Of a DNA stretch of 34,658 nt, positions 7,762 through 16,900 are shown piece by piece. Under the pieces are notes generated by a model. It made no database searches and was not told the origin of the DNA. It was given only the letters and a program-made list of their open reading frames with translations. Position numbers and translations under genes: made by a program. How positions within the stretch are numbered: the first letter of the stretch is position 1; the number at the start of each line of letters is the position of its first letter. The DNA comes from a virus, in the IMG/VR virus record IMGVR_UViG_3300018080_000387, positions 1 through 34,658 of that record. One strand, given 5' to 3'.

Positions 7762-9803
7762 TGCCAGGCATCGAATCATTGGACTACGGTCCCAGCGCCT
7801 CCTTCCGGTTCTCTCGGAACAGTGGAAGGTCCATCAGCGGCGAAGCCCTGGGCGCCATCAGGTACCCGTCGCCGTTCTTTGACATTGCTCACACCTACCT
7901 GCCGTCATCGTTCAAGACGATGCTCCGGTGGTGCCGGTACTACTTCCTCACGAACCCACTTATCAACGCCGTCTGCTACAAGATGGCGGCGTACCCGACC
8001 ACCGACCTCGTCTTCGACTCCAACAAACACCTCATGAATGAGCAGTGGTCGCGGTTCTTCTCCCGCGTCCTGCACTTCAAGAAGTTCGAGGTGGAAGCGG
8101 GCTTGGACTACAACACCTACGGCAACGCTTTCATCAGCCTCCACTACCCATTCAGGAAGTTGTTGCGCTGCAAAAGCTGCGGCCGCGTGACGCCGGTGGA
8201 GAAACAGAAGTACACCTTCCGAGAGTACAAGTTCGTCGGCGAGTGCCAAAGGTGTTGCCATTACGGTGAATTCCAGGTGAAGGACCACTACGTCCGGTCG
8301 GTCCGGGAGATCCGCCTCATCCGGTGGAACCCTGAGTACATCACCATTCAGCACAACGAGGCGACTGGGGAGAACCGGTACTACTACGTCATTCCTCCGT
8401 CGATGGGGAACGATGTTCGCATGGGCAAGCGCCATGTCATCGAGAAGATCCCTCAGATTTCCATCGAGGCCCTGCGCAAGAACAAGGCCCTGCTGTTCAG
8501 TCAGAACAACATCTACCACATGCAGCGCCCGACCATCGCCCAGAAGGATCGAGGGTGGGGCATGCCCATGATCCTCCCGGTGCTCAAGGATACCTACTAC
8601 CTGCAGATCCTCCGCAAGGCCCAGGAGGCCATTGCCATTGAGCACATCGTGCCGATGCGTCTCCTGTTCCCTCAGTCCGCGAGCGGTACCGCCGACGTCT
8701 ACTCCACAGTCAACATGACCCAGTGGAGGGACAAGATTGAGAAGGAGCTCATCCGCTGGCGCCTCGACAACAACTACATCCCCATCATGCCAGTGCCCGT
8801 AGGGTCGCAGACCCTGGGTGGCGATGGCCGGGCCCTCATGCTCAGCCAAGAGCACCGCCAGTGGTCGGAGCACATCGTGGCCGGTATGGGCGTACCGATC
8901 GAGTTCGTGTTCGGCGGCATGCAATACAGCGGGTCCAACGTCTCGATGCGCATCCTCGAGAACCAGTTCCTCGACGAGAAAACTCAAAGAAAACAATTAG
9001 TTGACGACTTTATCATCCCGAGTGTTGGTGCGTTCATGGGCTGGGAGCCTGTGACCTGCCACTACAAACGCTTCAAGATGGCGGACGATCTGCAGCGCTC
9101 TGCTTTCTACCTTCAGCTCAACCAGGCCGGGAAGGTTTCGGACGAGGCCCTCCTCGAGGACGCCGACTGGGATTCCAAGAAGGAGCAGGAGCGGATCGAG
9201 GAGGAGCGCAAGCACGTGCTGGAGAGCCAGCGACGTCAGGCACTTAGTCAAGCCCAGATCCAGGGCGAAGCCCAGCTCGTCATGGCCAAGTTCCAGATGC
9301 GCGGCCAGAAGCTCATGGAGCAGCTCACCCCCGCGGCCGCGCCGGTGGGGCTGCCGCCGGCGGAGCCGATGCCGGGGATGGGAACCCCTGGGCAACTGAG
9401 TCCAACTGCCGAGGGCCAGATGATGAACCAGGAGGGGGAGATGATGAACTCTTCCGGCCAGGTTCCTGGTATGGAGATCCCACCGACTGCACCCCCGGGA
9501 GGGGCTCCGCCTCCTCCGCCCGAGGGGGCCGCGCTCCCGATGGATCAGGTGCAGTCGCAGCTCACACCGGGGGTCAACTACGACCTCACTATGATCGCCA
9601 GCCAGGTTGTGGGGTGGCTCAACCAGCTTCCGGACCACGAGAAGAACCACGAGCTCGTGAAGATGCAGATCGACAACCCACAGCTCTACGCTATCGTGCT
9701 TCCGATGCTCCGCACCTCTGCTGGCGCCGAGCAGAACTCGGCTGCCATGCCGCAGCCTGAGCAGCGCAATGCTCGGCGTGGCCCAGAGGCTGCCGCACTT
9801 TGA
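7761..9803 (+). CDS. Portal protein
   Basis: The portal forms the dodecameric channel through which DNA is packaged and ejected. Support: 680 aa; an N-terminal wing/clip-like region; a central segment KDTYYLQILRKAQEAIA followed by hydrophobic strands; the GVPIEFVFGGMQYSGSN stretch with the long helix RILENQFLDEK typical of tailed-phage portals; and a Gln/Glu-rich coiled C-terminus ending in a Pro/Gly/Met-rich tail (about residues 530-610). An unusual Cys module, CKSCG (about 136-140) and CQRC (about 159-162), looks like a zinc ribbon inserted in the wing. It is the last gene of its operon. Codons are visibly more GC-rich than in the upstream genes. A one-mismatch palindrome copy (CAACTGAGTCC, 9393-9403) lies in the tail region. 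Confidence 0.85.
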   Translation: MPGIESLDYGPSASFRFSRNSGRSISGEALGAIRYPSPFFDIAHTYLPSSFKTMLRWCRYYFLTNPLINAVCYKMAAYPTTDLVFDSNKHLMNEQWSRFFSRVLHFKKFEVEAGLDYNTYGNAFISLHYPFRKLLRCKSCGRVTPVEKQKYTFREYKFVGECQRCCHYGEFQVKDHYVRSVREIRLIRWNPEYITIQHNEATGENRYYYVIPPSMGNDVRMGKRHVIEKIPQISIEALRKNKALLFSQNNIYHMQRPTIAQKDRGWGMPMILPVLKDTYYLQILRKAQEAIAIEHIVPMRLLFPQSASGTADVYSTVNMTQWRDKIEKELIRWRLDNNYIPIMPVPVGSQTLGGDGRALMLSQEHRQWSEHIVAGMGVPIEFVFGGMQYSGSNVSMRILENQFLDEKTQRKQLVDDFIIPSVGAFMGWEPVTCHYKRFKMADDLQRSAFYLQLNQAGKVSDEALLEDADWDSKKEQERIEEERKHVLESQRRQALSQAQIQGEAQLVMAKFQMRGQKLMEQLTPAAAPVGLPPAEPMPGMGTPGQLSPTAEGQMMNQEGEMMNSSGQVPGMEIPPTAPPGGAPPPPPEGAALPMDQVQSQLTPGVNYDLTMIASQVVGWLNQLPDHEKNHELVKMQIDNPQLYAIVLPMLRTSAGAEQNSAAMPQPEQRNARRGPEAAAL

Positions 9804-9806
9804 GCT

Positions 9807-9842
9807 AAAAAAGACTCAGTCCATTGGGGATGGACTGAGTCT
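9807..9842 (-). terminator. Intrinsic terminator of the small leftward cassette
   Basis: A perfect 13-bp stem (9812-9824 with 9830-9842) with a 5-nt TGGGG loop is followed, on the minus strand, by a run of six T (9812-9807). It ends the leftward genes starting at 10801. On the plus strand it closes the portal operon but has no U-tract, so rightward termination is less certain. Each stem arm contains a one-mismatch copy of the dispersed palindrome. Confidence 0.85.
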
Positions 9843-9854
9843 CAGCAGATTCCG

Positions 9855-10142
9855 TTACACCCACCTCAGCAGTCGGTGTTTGCATCGAGGACACACTTGC
9901 TTGTGAAGCTCGTTCACCTCTCTGCGTACTTCGGACTCTACCTTATCGATCACCATCTCAGGAACCTCCAAGAACTTGCACAGACAATCACGCCCGCAGA
10001 AGACTCTGGTTTCTCCTGCCTCAGTGATGGTGATCATTTTTACTCTGTTTACGTGGAAGCCACACTGGTCGCACTTAGTTGAAGCTTTCCCTACGCGACC
10101 AGCGAATCTGGAGGCAGGTCGTCTGCCGATACCAGCTGCCAT
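9855..10142 (-). CDS. Zinc-ribbon protein (95 aa)
   Basis: It has three Cys modules: CDQC near residue 24, CGRDCLC near residue 50 and CPRC near residue 85. This suggests one or two treble-clef or ribbon-type zinc sites joined by a helix (EVPEMVIDKVESEVRREVNEL). ATG 10142 has a GGAG site 9 nt upstream; ATG 10157 is an alternative with a weaker site. Either start overlaps the preceding 163-aa gene by 52-67 nt, unusually long for this genome. It is the last gene before the terminator. The family is unknown; a DNA- or RNA-binding or protein-interaction role would fit. Confidence 0.7.
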   Translation of the reverse strand: MAAGIGRRPASRFAGRVGKASTKCDQCGFHVNRVKMITITEAGETRVFCGRDCLCKFLEVPEMVIDKVESEVRREVNELHKQVCPRCKHRLLRWV

Positions 10143-10582
10143 AGGGGAAGACTCCATTTCTCAACAGCGCACCAGAAGCACACGTTACCTGCGTCTTCGT
10201 TGTCTCCACTCCATTCGAAGCTCACCAAAGGGCCCTTGCCGCGACCGCGAACAAGGACCCCTCTTTCAACTCGCAGAACGCTTGTCGAAGCGAGCTCGGT
10301 GATTGGTTCAAACGATTGGCCGCACACGTCGATACCATCATCGACCATGCATGCATCGTCACGAAGCTCTAACAGGTTTACATTATGTTCAGCACTGCAC
10401 TGGGGGCACAGCCATTTTACTTTATCCCCATCTTGGAACTCATCCTTCTCTTCTTCCGTGATGAATTCCACAACCACGTCCCCATCGTGGTCTTCGTCGT
10501 ACCGAACAGCGCCTATGCGAATACGCAAGACTTCCTCCGGCCCAGGATGGAGGGGTCTGTCACAGCACAGGCATATTTTCAT
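10091..10582 (-). CDS. Zinc-ribbon protein (163 aa)
   Basis: It begins MKICLCCDRPLHPG from ATG 10582 with GGAAG 7 nt upstream; TTG 10618 is an upstream alternative. Cys pairs CLCC, CPQC and CFWC, with extra single Cys residues, indicate two metal-binding units. Between them is a strongly acidic, beta-like region (YDEDHDGDVVVEF). It overlaps the 36-aa mini-gene upstream by 23 nt and the 95-aa zinc-ribbon gene downstream. I recognise no family. Together with its neighbour it makes a small cassette of cysteine-rich proteins placed antisense between the portal and RNA polymerase genes. Confidence 0.7.
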   Translation of the reverse strand: MKICLCCDRPLHPGPEEVLRIRIGAVRYDEDHDGDVVVEFITEEEKDEFQDGDKVKWLCPQCSAEHNVNLLELRDDACMVDDGIDVCGQSFEPITELASTSVLRVERGVLVRGRGKGPLVSFEWSGDNEDAGNVCFWCAVEKWSLPLWQLVSADDLPPDSLVA

Positions 10583-10670
10583 ACTGCCGCTTCCATTTTT
10601 CGTGGCGCAGCTCTTCAAGGATTTCCTGGAGAAATCCTACTGCTACACCGAGCAAGAATATCTTGATCAG
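10560..10670 (-). CDS. Possible 36-aa single-span membrane protein with CTG start
   Basis: A short frame begins at CTG 10670, which overlaps the stop of the 44-aa gene as CTGA, with an AAAGGG site 7 nt upstream. It reads as a hydrophobic helix (IKIFLLGVAVGFLQ) followed by a charged amphipathic tail (EILEELRHEKWKRQYENMPVL), the layout of a small single-span membrane protein. A TTG at codon 6 (10655) is another start. The coupling pattern and the sensible protein argue for a real gene. The non-ATG start and small size keep confidence low. Confidence 0.4.
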   Translation of the reverse strand: MIKIFLLGVAVGFLQEILEELRHEKWKRQYENMPVL

Positions 10671-10801
10671 TTGTCGTCCCTTTCTGTGTCGGATGTGTCC
10701 TCTACGGCATAGGGTTCGTACTGATCGTCATCTTGCCCTAGGACCCCTTGGTCAAGGGACTGCTCAAAATTCTCACAGACAGTAGGCGTTGAGTCGCACA
10801 T
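10667..10801 (-). CDS. Small acidic protein (44 aa)
   Basis: Inside a longer frame reaching 10978, the believable start is ATG 10801, because a strong AAAGGAG site lies 6 nt upstream. The product begins MCDSTPTVCENFEQ and ends in an acidic tail (EDTSDTERDDN). It is the first gene of the small leftward cassette and opens after the divergent control region. It has no recognisable motif; small acidic phage proteins of this kind sometimes act as protein inhibitors, but nothing here shows that. Confidence 0.6.
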   Translation of the reverse strand: MCDSTPTVCENFEQSLDQGVLGQDDDQYEPYAVEDTSDTERDDN

Positions 10802-10971
10802 TGACGACTCCTTTCTGTAGTTTAGGTTTGGGAGCAGATATTCTGGGCCTTCTCTTACATACCTTATACCGTTTGCGGCCTTTCTTTTTCCGGAGTAGGA
10901 TGGCCGCAAATCTAGGACTTCCATATCGTTAGGCGGCTTCGCACTGCCTGAGATACGAGTCGGAGAGTCGC
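10802..10971. promoter_or_regulatory. Divergent control region before the RNA polymerase gene
   Basis: This is 170 nt between the leftward small cassette and the rightward RNA polymerase gene, the longest non-coding stretch in the window. It is T/A-rich compared with its surroundings. It holds a leftward -10-like block (GGTATAAGG on the minus strand, about 10862-10870) roughly 60 nt upstream of ATG 10801, a 9-bp inverted repeat, and the GGAGA site before GTG 10972. A minus-strand frame runs through it but has no ribosome site at its own starts, so I treat the stretch as regulatory. Confidence 0.5.
10872..10910. repeat. 9-bp inverted repeat, 21-nt spacer
   Basis: TTTGCGGCC (10872-10880) is matched by GGCCGCAAA (10902-10910). 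The arm centres are 30 bp apart, about three DNA turns, so the halves face the same side of the helix. This suits an operator bound by a dimer or looped pair. It could alternatively form a long-loop RNA hairpin in the 5' leader of either transcript. Confidence 0.55.
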
Positions 10972-13900
10972 GTGGCACATTTCAATCCTTCAGAAGCATT
11001 CGATACCCTCAAACAAAAAGTCTCCGAGACAGTCAAAGAGCAGTTCCCTGTTGAGGGGAAGAAGAACACGCTCCATGTGAAGCGTGTCTGGGTGGATGAC
11101 AACAAGAACATTGATGACATCCGCTCCCAGGAGGATGCCAAGATCCGAGGGCGCAATTGGGCGGTCCCTGTTCGTGCTGAGTTCGAGCTTCGAGACAACA
11201 GGACAGGGAAGGTGAAGGACCGTCAGGTTCTCAACATTGCCCAGCTTCCCAAGATCACGAATCGCTACACCTACATTGTTGGTGGCAACGAGTGGCAGGT
11301 AAACAACCAGTTCCGCCTCAAGTCTGGGGTCTACACCCACGTCAAGGCGAACGGTGAGCTCGCGTCGCAATGGAACCTCGCCAAGGGTCTCAACTTCAAC
11401 ATGGACTTCAAGCCGAAGACCAAGAAGATGACGATCCAGTTCAGTGGGAAGAGTGCCAACGTTCCTCTTTACCCTATCCTCAAAACTCTTGGAGTCGACG
11501 ACGACACTATCGAGCGGAGATGGGGCAAGGAGATCTTGAACGCTAACAAGAAGGACAACTCGTCTGCAGCCCTCAAGAAGTTCTACAAAGCATTCAAAGG
11601 GGAGAACCCAAAGAGCCTGGACGATGCTAGAAATTTGATTCTAGAAGAGTTTGGTCGAACAGAGTTGAGGCCGGAAGCTACCAAGCTTACCCTGGGCAAA
11701 GAGTTCAGCCAGGTGGATGGGGAGGCGCTGCTTACTGGTTCCCATCGAATCTTGAAGGTGTCGAGGCAGGAAGAGAAACCTGATGACCGGGACTCCCTCC
11801 AGTTCAAAGACCTCTACTCTGCTGAGGACCTCATTGCCGACCGGCTGATGAAGGGGAAGGCTCGGTGGGATGCTCGTCGAAAGATCGTCAACAACTTGGA
11901 TAAGCAGGACAAGGTGGCCAAGATAGTCAACCCAGATATCTTTGGCCGCCCGGTGCGGAGCTTTTTCACTCAGTCCAACCTCTCCGATCGCCCGGACCAG
12001 ATGAACCCGATGAGCTACATCGGGGGCAACCGCCGCACTACAATTTGGGGAGAGGGTGGCATCACTACGAAGGAGCAAGTGACTACTGCGGCCAAGTTGG
12101 TCAACCCTAGCCACATGGGATTCCTCGACCCCATTCATACTCCTGAGTCTGAGAAGACTGGAACAGTCTTGCAGCTTGCATTGGGTGCCAAGAAGAGAGG
12201 TACCGATTTAGAGATACCGGTCTACAACATGAAGACTGGGAAGCGGGAGATGATAGACGCTTCCAAGGCTATGTCCTCGAATGTTGCCTACCCTGACCAG
12301 TTCATGCGCGAGGGTGGTAAGTTCAAGCCCGTGGATCGGCTGGTGAAGATCTCCGACAAGGAGGGGAACACCGTGTTGGAGAGCCCGAGCAAGGTAGACT
12401 ATGTGCTCAGTTCTCCTAAGGGGATGTTCGACCTGAGCGCCAACCTCATCCCCTTCTTGGGCAGTGACCAGGGCAACCGGGCGATGATGGCCACCAAGCA
12501 GATCGAACAGGCTGTTGCACTGAATGATAGGGAAGCACCTTTGGTGCAGGTGAAGTCTGAGGGCCCTGCTACTTTCGAGAAGATTGTTGGCGGGTTCACT
12601 TCCCACCAGTCACCGGTGGATGGTGTGGTTGAGAGCGTCAGTAAGAAGTCCGTCAAGATTCGAGATAAAGAGAGCAAGCTCCATGAGGTGCAGCTCTACA
12701 ACGACTTTCCATTGAACGATGACAAGAGTGTGCTCAACTCTACTGCCACGGTGGCTAAGGGTCAGACAGTAAGGAAGAACCAAGTAGTAGCGGACACCAA
12801 CTTCACGAAGGATGGTGTCTTGGCTATGGGAAAGAATCTTCGCGTAGCTTACATGCCCTGGAAGGGATACAACTTTGAGGACGGGATCGTCATCTCGGAG
12901 ACGGCGGCGAAGAAGCTCACGTCTGAGCACATGCACCGCAACACCATCTCGAAAGAGAACAATATCATCCTCGACAAGAAGAAGTTCACAGCCGAGGTAG
13001 GCGCGGTCACTCCGAAGAAGTCGATCGACAAGCTGGGAGACGATGGGGTCATCCAAGTTGGTCAGAAGGTGGAACAAGGGGACATCCTCGTAGGGGCTTT
13101 GCGCGTGGAGGAAGTGACTCCGGAGCAGCAACAACTTGGATTGTTTTCCAAGAAGTTCATCAAGCCAGTGCGGCCGCGCCCAATCACCTGGGACAAGGAC
13201 ACCCCGGGGATAGTCACTCGTGTAGCGAAGCAAGGCAAAAAGACGACCGTATATGTTCGAACGAATGCGCCTGCAGACATAGGTGATAAGATCGTCGGTC
13301 GCCATGCAAATAAAGGAATTATTACCAATATAATTCCAGACCACGAGATGCCACAGGACAAAAACGGGAACCCTATGGAGGTCCTGCTCAACCCTGTAGG
13401 CATCCCGGGCCGCATCAACGTAGGCCAGGTGCTGGAGACTGCCGCGTCAAAGATTGCGAAAAAGACGGGCAAACCCTACGTGGTAAATAATTTTGACCCG
13501 AACAACAAGGATTACACCCGCAACCTGATGGCGGAGCTCAAGAAACATGGGCTCTCTGACACCGACGATTTGGTGGACCCCAGCACTGGTCGCAAGTACG
13601 ACAAGGTCCTGAACGGAGACCAGTACATCTACAAACTTCACCACACGGCGGTGAAGGGTTTGTCCGCTCGGTCTCGAGGAGCCTACGACTCGAACATGAC
13701 CCCCCGGGGTGGTGGCCCTCAGGGTGGGCAGACAATGGATGCCATGGGCCTATACGCGATGCTTGCGCACAATGCGCGCGAGAACATCCGGGAGATGCAA
13801 AGTTACAAAAGTGATAAGAACGATGATTTTTGGGCCATGCTGCAAGCTGGGGACTCAGTTCCCACCCCAAAGACCCCCTTCGTGTGGAAGAAGTTTGAGG

Positions 13901-16900
13901 GATACCTCAAGGGGATGGGGATTGATATCGACAAGCAAGGCAACGACATGATCCTCCAGCCGCTGACGGACAAGAAGGTCCTTCAGATGAGCAACGGAGC
14001 CCTGAAGGACCCTGGCCGCAGCTTGATTGGACGCAACCTCAAACCGGAGAAGGGCGGCATCTTCGACCCGGAGGTCACAGGCACGAAGTGGCCTGCCGGT
14101 AGGTTCGGGGACAAGTGGTCTCACATCACTCTCGCTGAGCGGATGCCGAACCCTGTGTTTGAGTCTCCGATGCGCTCATTGTTGGGGCTCAACACGAACG
14201 AGTTCAAAGACGTGGTGAGCGGGAAGAAAGATATCAATGGGGAGAGGGGCCCCAGCGCTATCGTGAAGAACCTCAAGAAGATCAACGTAGACAAAGAGAT
14301 CTCTGACCTGGAGGCCCAACTACCTGATCTACGAACGTCGAACCTCAACATTGCCAACAAGAGGTTGAAGTACCTGCGCGCTTTGAAGCGCACCAACATG
14401 AGCCCGACCGAGGCTTACACGATGAAGTACGTTCCTGTGCTGCCCCCGTCGATGCGACCAGTGGGTGTGCTGGATGATGGGACCCCAAGCTTCGACGATA
14501 CCAACAAGCTCTACAACATGCTGGCTAACACGAACGACCAGCTCAAGAAGTTCGACCCCAAGGTCCTCCCCATAGAGGAGGCCGACGGAATTAGGACTGA
14601 GCTCTACGATGGGTTGAAGTCTTTGACTTTGACGGGTGCAGTCAATAAAGGCCGTCACCTCAACAGCATAGCCACCACTATCGCCGGCAAGGGGTCGCCC
14701 AAGGTGGGGTTCTTCCAGAGCAAGGTTATCGGCAAGCGCCAAGACCTATCAATGCGCAGCACCATTGTACCCGAACCTTCTTTGTCTTTGGACGAAGTGG
14801 GAATCCCGAGGAAAGCAGCACAAGAACTCTACAAACCTTTTGTGGTATCTCGTCTTAGGCGGCAGGGGATGTCTCCGTTGCAGGCGCAGAGGGAAATCAA
14901 AAACAACACCAGTGGTGCAGCTGCAGCGCTGGAGAACGTGATGGCGGAGCGGCCAATCATCTTGAAGCGCGACCCCGTTCTGCACAAGTTCGGCGTGCAG
15001 TCATTCATGCCCAAGATTGTGGAAGGAAAGGCCATCAAGATTCACCCCCTCGCTACTTCTGGGTACAATGCTGACTTCGATGGCGACAAGATGTCCGCCT
15101 ACGTCCCAGTGAGTCAGGCCGCGGTGAAGGAATCGTTCAAGATGCTTCCTTCGGCCAACCTTTTTAGCCCGGCTACAGCGAACGTGATGTTCAAACCGTC
15201 AGACGAGTCGATGCTAGGGCTTTACAAACTCACGGAGGTGAAGAAGGGCCCCGTCAAGAAGTTCAAAAATGCTGCAGAAGCAGCTCGTGCTGTGAAGGAT
15301 GGCAAGCTAGGCATAAACGACCTCATCAGCCTAGACGACGTTGAGGGTGATATTGGGAGCATGTTGAAGCTTGGGGCTAGTAAGAAGACAACGGTTGGAA
15401 GGTTGATGGTGGCAAACACTCTACCCAAAGACAAGAGGGAGAAGTTTCTTGCCAGTGATAAAACTCTGACCAAGAAAGACCTCAACGTCTTGTTGACCTC
15501 TGTGGCCCAAGAGAACCAAACAGATTTTGGTGGGGTGAGTGACCAGCTCAAGAACATGGGCAACGAGTACGCCACTGGGTTCTCCATTGGTCTCGAGGAT
15601 TTTGTCTCTGACAAAGCTTACCGAGATCGATTGCTGCGCATTACTCGCGAAGAGGAAAAGAAGGTTCGTAACTCCCGTCTCAGCGCAGATAAAAAAGAAG
15701 ACAGGATTGTGGCGTTATATAGCCGGGCCGGCAACTTGCTAGAAGAGAACGCCAAGAAGAAGGTAATGCAGTCTGACAACCGCATGTACGATTGGATCAA
15801 ATCGGGAGCCAAAAACAAGTGGCCTCAGTACAAGCAAATGACTGTGTCTCCTTGGTTGGTCTCTGACGTTCTTCGTGACCGCATCATTCCAATTCCTATC
15901 GACAAGTCCTATTCTGAAGGGCTCGATGTCAGTTCATATTGGGCAGCAAACAGTGGTGCTCGAGGAACTATCATCCAGAAAGCTGAAGGTACGTGGCGCC
16001 CGGGTCTGATGGGCAAGCAGATCATGCAGACGACCATGAACCAGATGGTTGTCGATGAAGACTGCGGCACTAACCGGGGTAGGTTAATGAAGCCCGACGA
16101 TCGTGGTATCCTCAACCGCTATACTGTTGGGGACATTTCTCTTGGAGTGAAGGGGAGGAAGGACAAGGGGACTATCCCGTCTGGGACCCTCATAACCCCA
16201 GATGTGGTTAGGCGCTTGAAGAACAACAAGATCCCCGAGCTCACTGTGCGATCCCCGTTGAAGTGCCAACATGGCAAGGGGATATGCGCCAAGTGCTACG
16301 GGGTCAACGAGAATGGCCAGCTCTATCAGCCCGGTGAGAACGTGGGGGTCATCGCTGCTCAGGCTTTGGGGGAGCCGGCAACTCAGCTCTCTATGAATGC
16401 TTTTCATACTGGTGGGGTCGCCGGTGCCAAGGGGTCGAAGTCTTCCGCCACGTTCGAGAGGTTAGATCAACTCACCAAGCTGCCCAAGATCCTTCCAGGT
16501 TCGGCAACGTTGTCGCACGCTGATGGTAGGGTGAACAAGGTGGCCAAAGACCCAGCTGGTGGTTGGAACGTTTACGTTGGGAATGACCGGCACTATGTTC
16601 CAGGGTCCCGCACGTTGCAGGCCAAAGTTGGGGCCACAGTAAGGCGCGGGGATGCGCTGTCGTCCGGTCCTAAGAATCCTAGGGAGATGCTTCCTCTCAC
16701 GGGGCTGAATTCTGTTCAGAGTTACCTCACTGACGAGATACAGAAGGTCTACGAAGATCAAAACACTCCTTTGTTCAAGCGAAACGTCGAGACGTTCGTC
16801 CGCGCGATGACTAATCTGAGCGAAGTCATAGACCCAGGAGATCACGAGTTGTACCTGCGTGGAGACAAGATCCCGACGTCTGAAATCAATGCCTACAACA

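Noticed and set aside
7905-9650. Long minus-strand open frames (363 aa and 217 aa) opposite the portal gene
   Set aside because: They are shadows of GC-rich codons of a clear portal gene, have repetitive Leu/Val/Asp/His composition, and lack ribosome sites.
10802-10978. N-terminal extension of the 44-aa protein up to 10978
   Set aside because: The strong AAAGGAG site is at ATG 10801; the extension would cross the inverted repeat and the polymerase start, and no good start site lies upstream.
12610-13344. 244-aa minus-strand frame inside the RNA polymerase gene
   Set aside because: The plus strand encodes unmistakable conserved polymerase motifs through this stretch.
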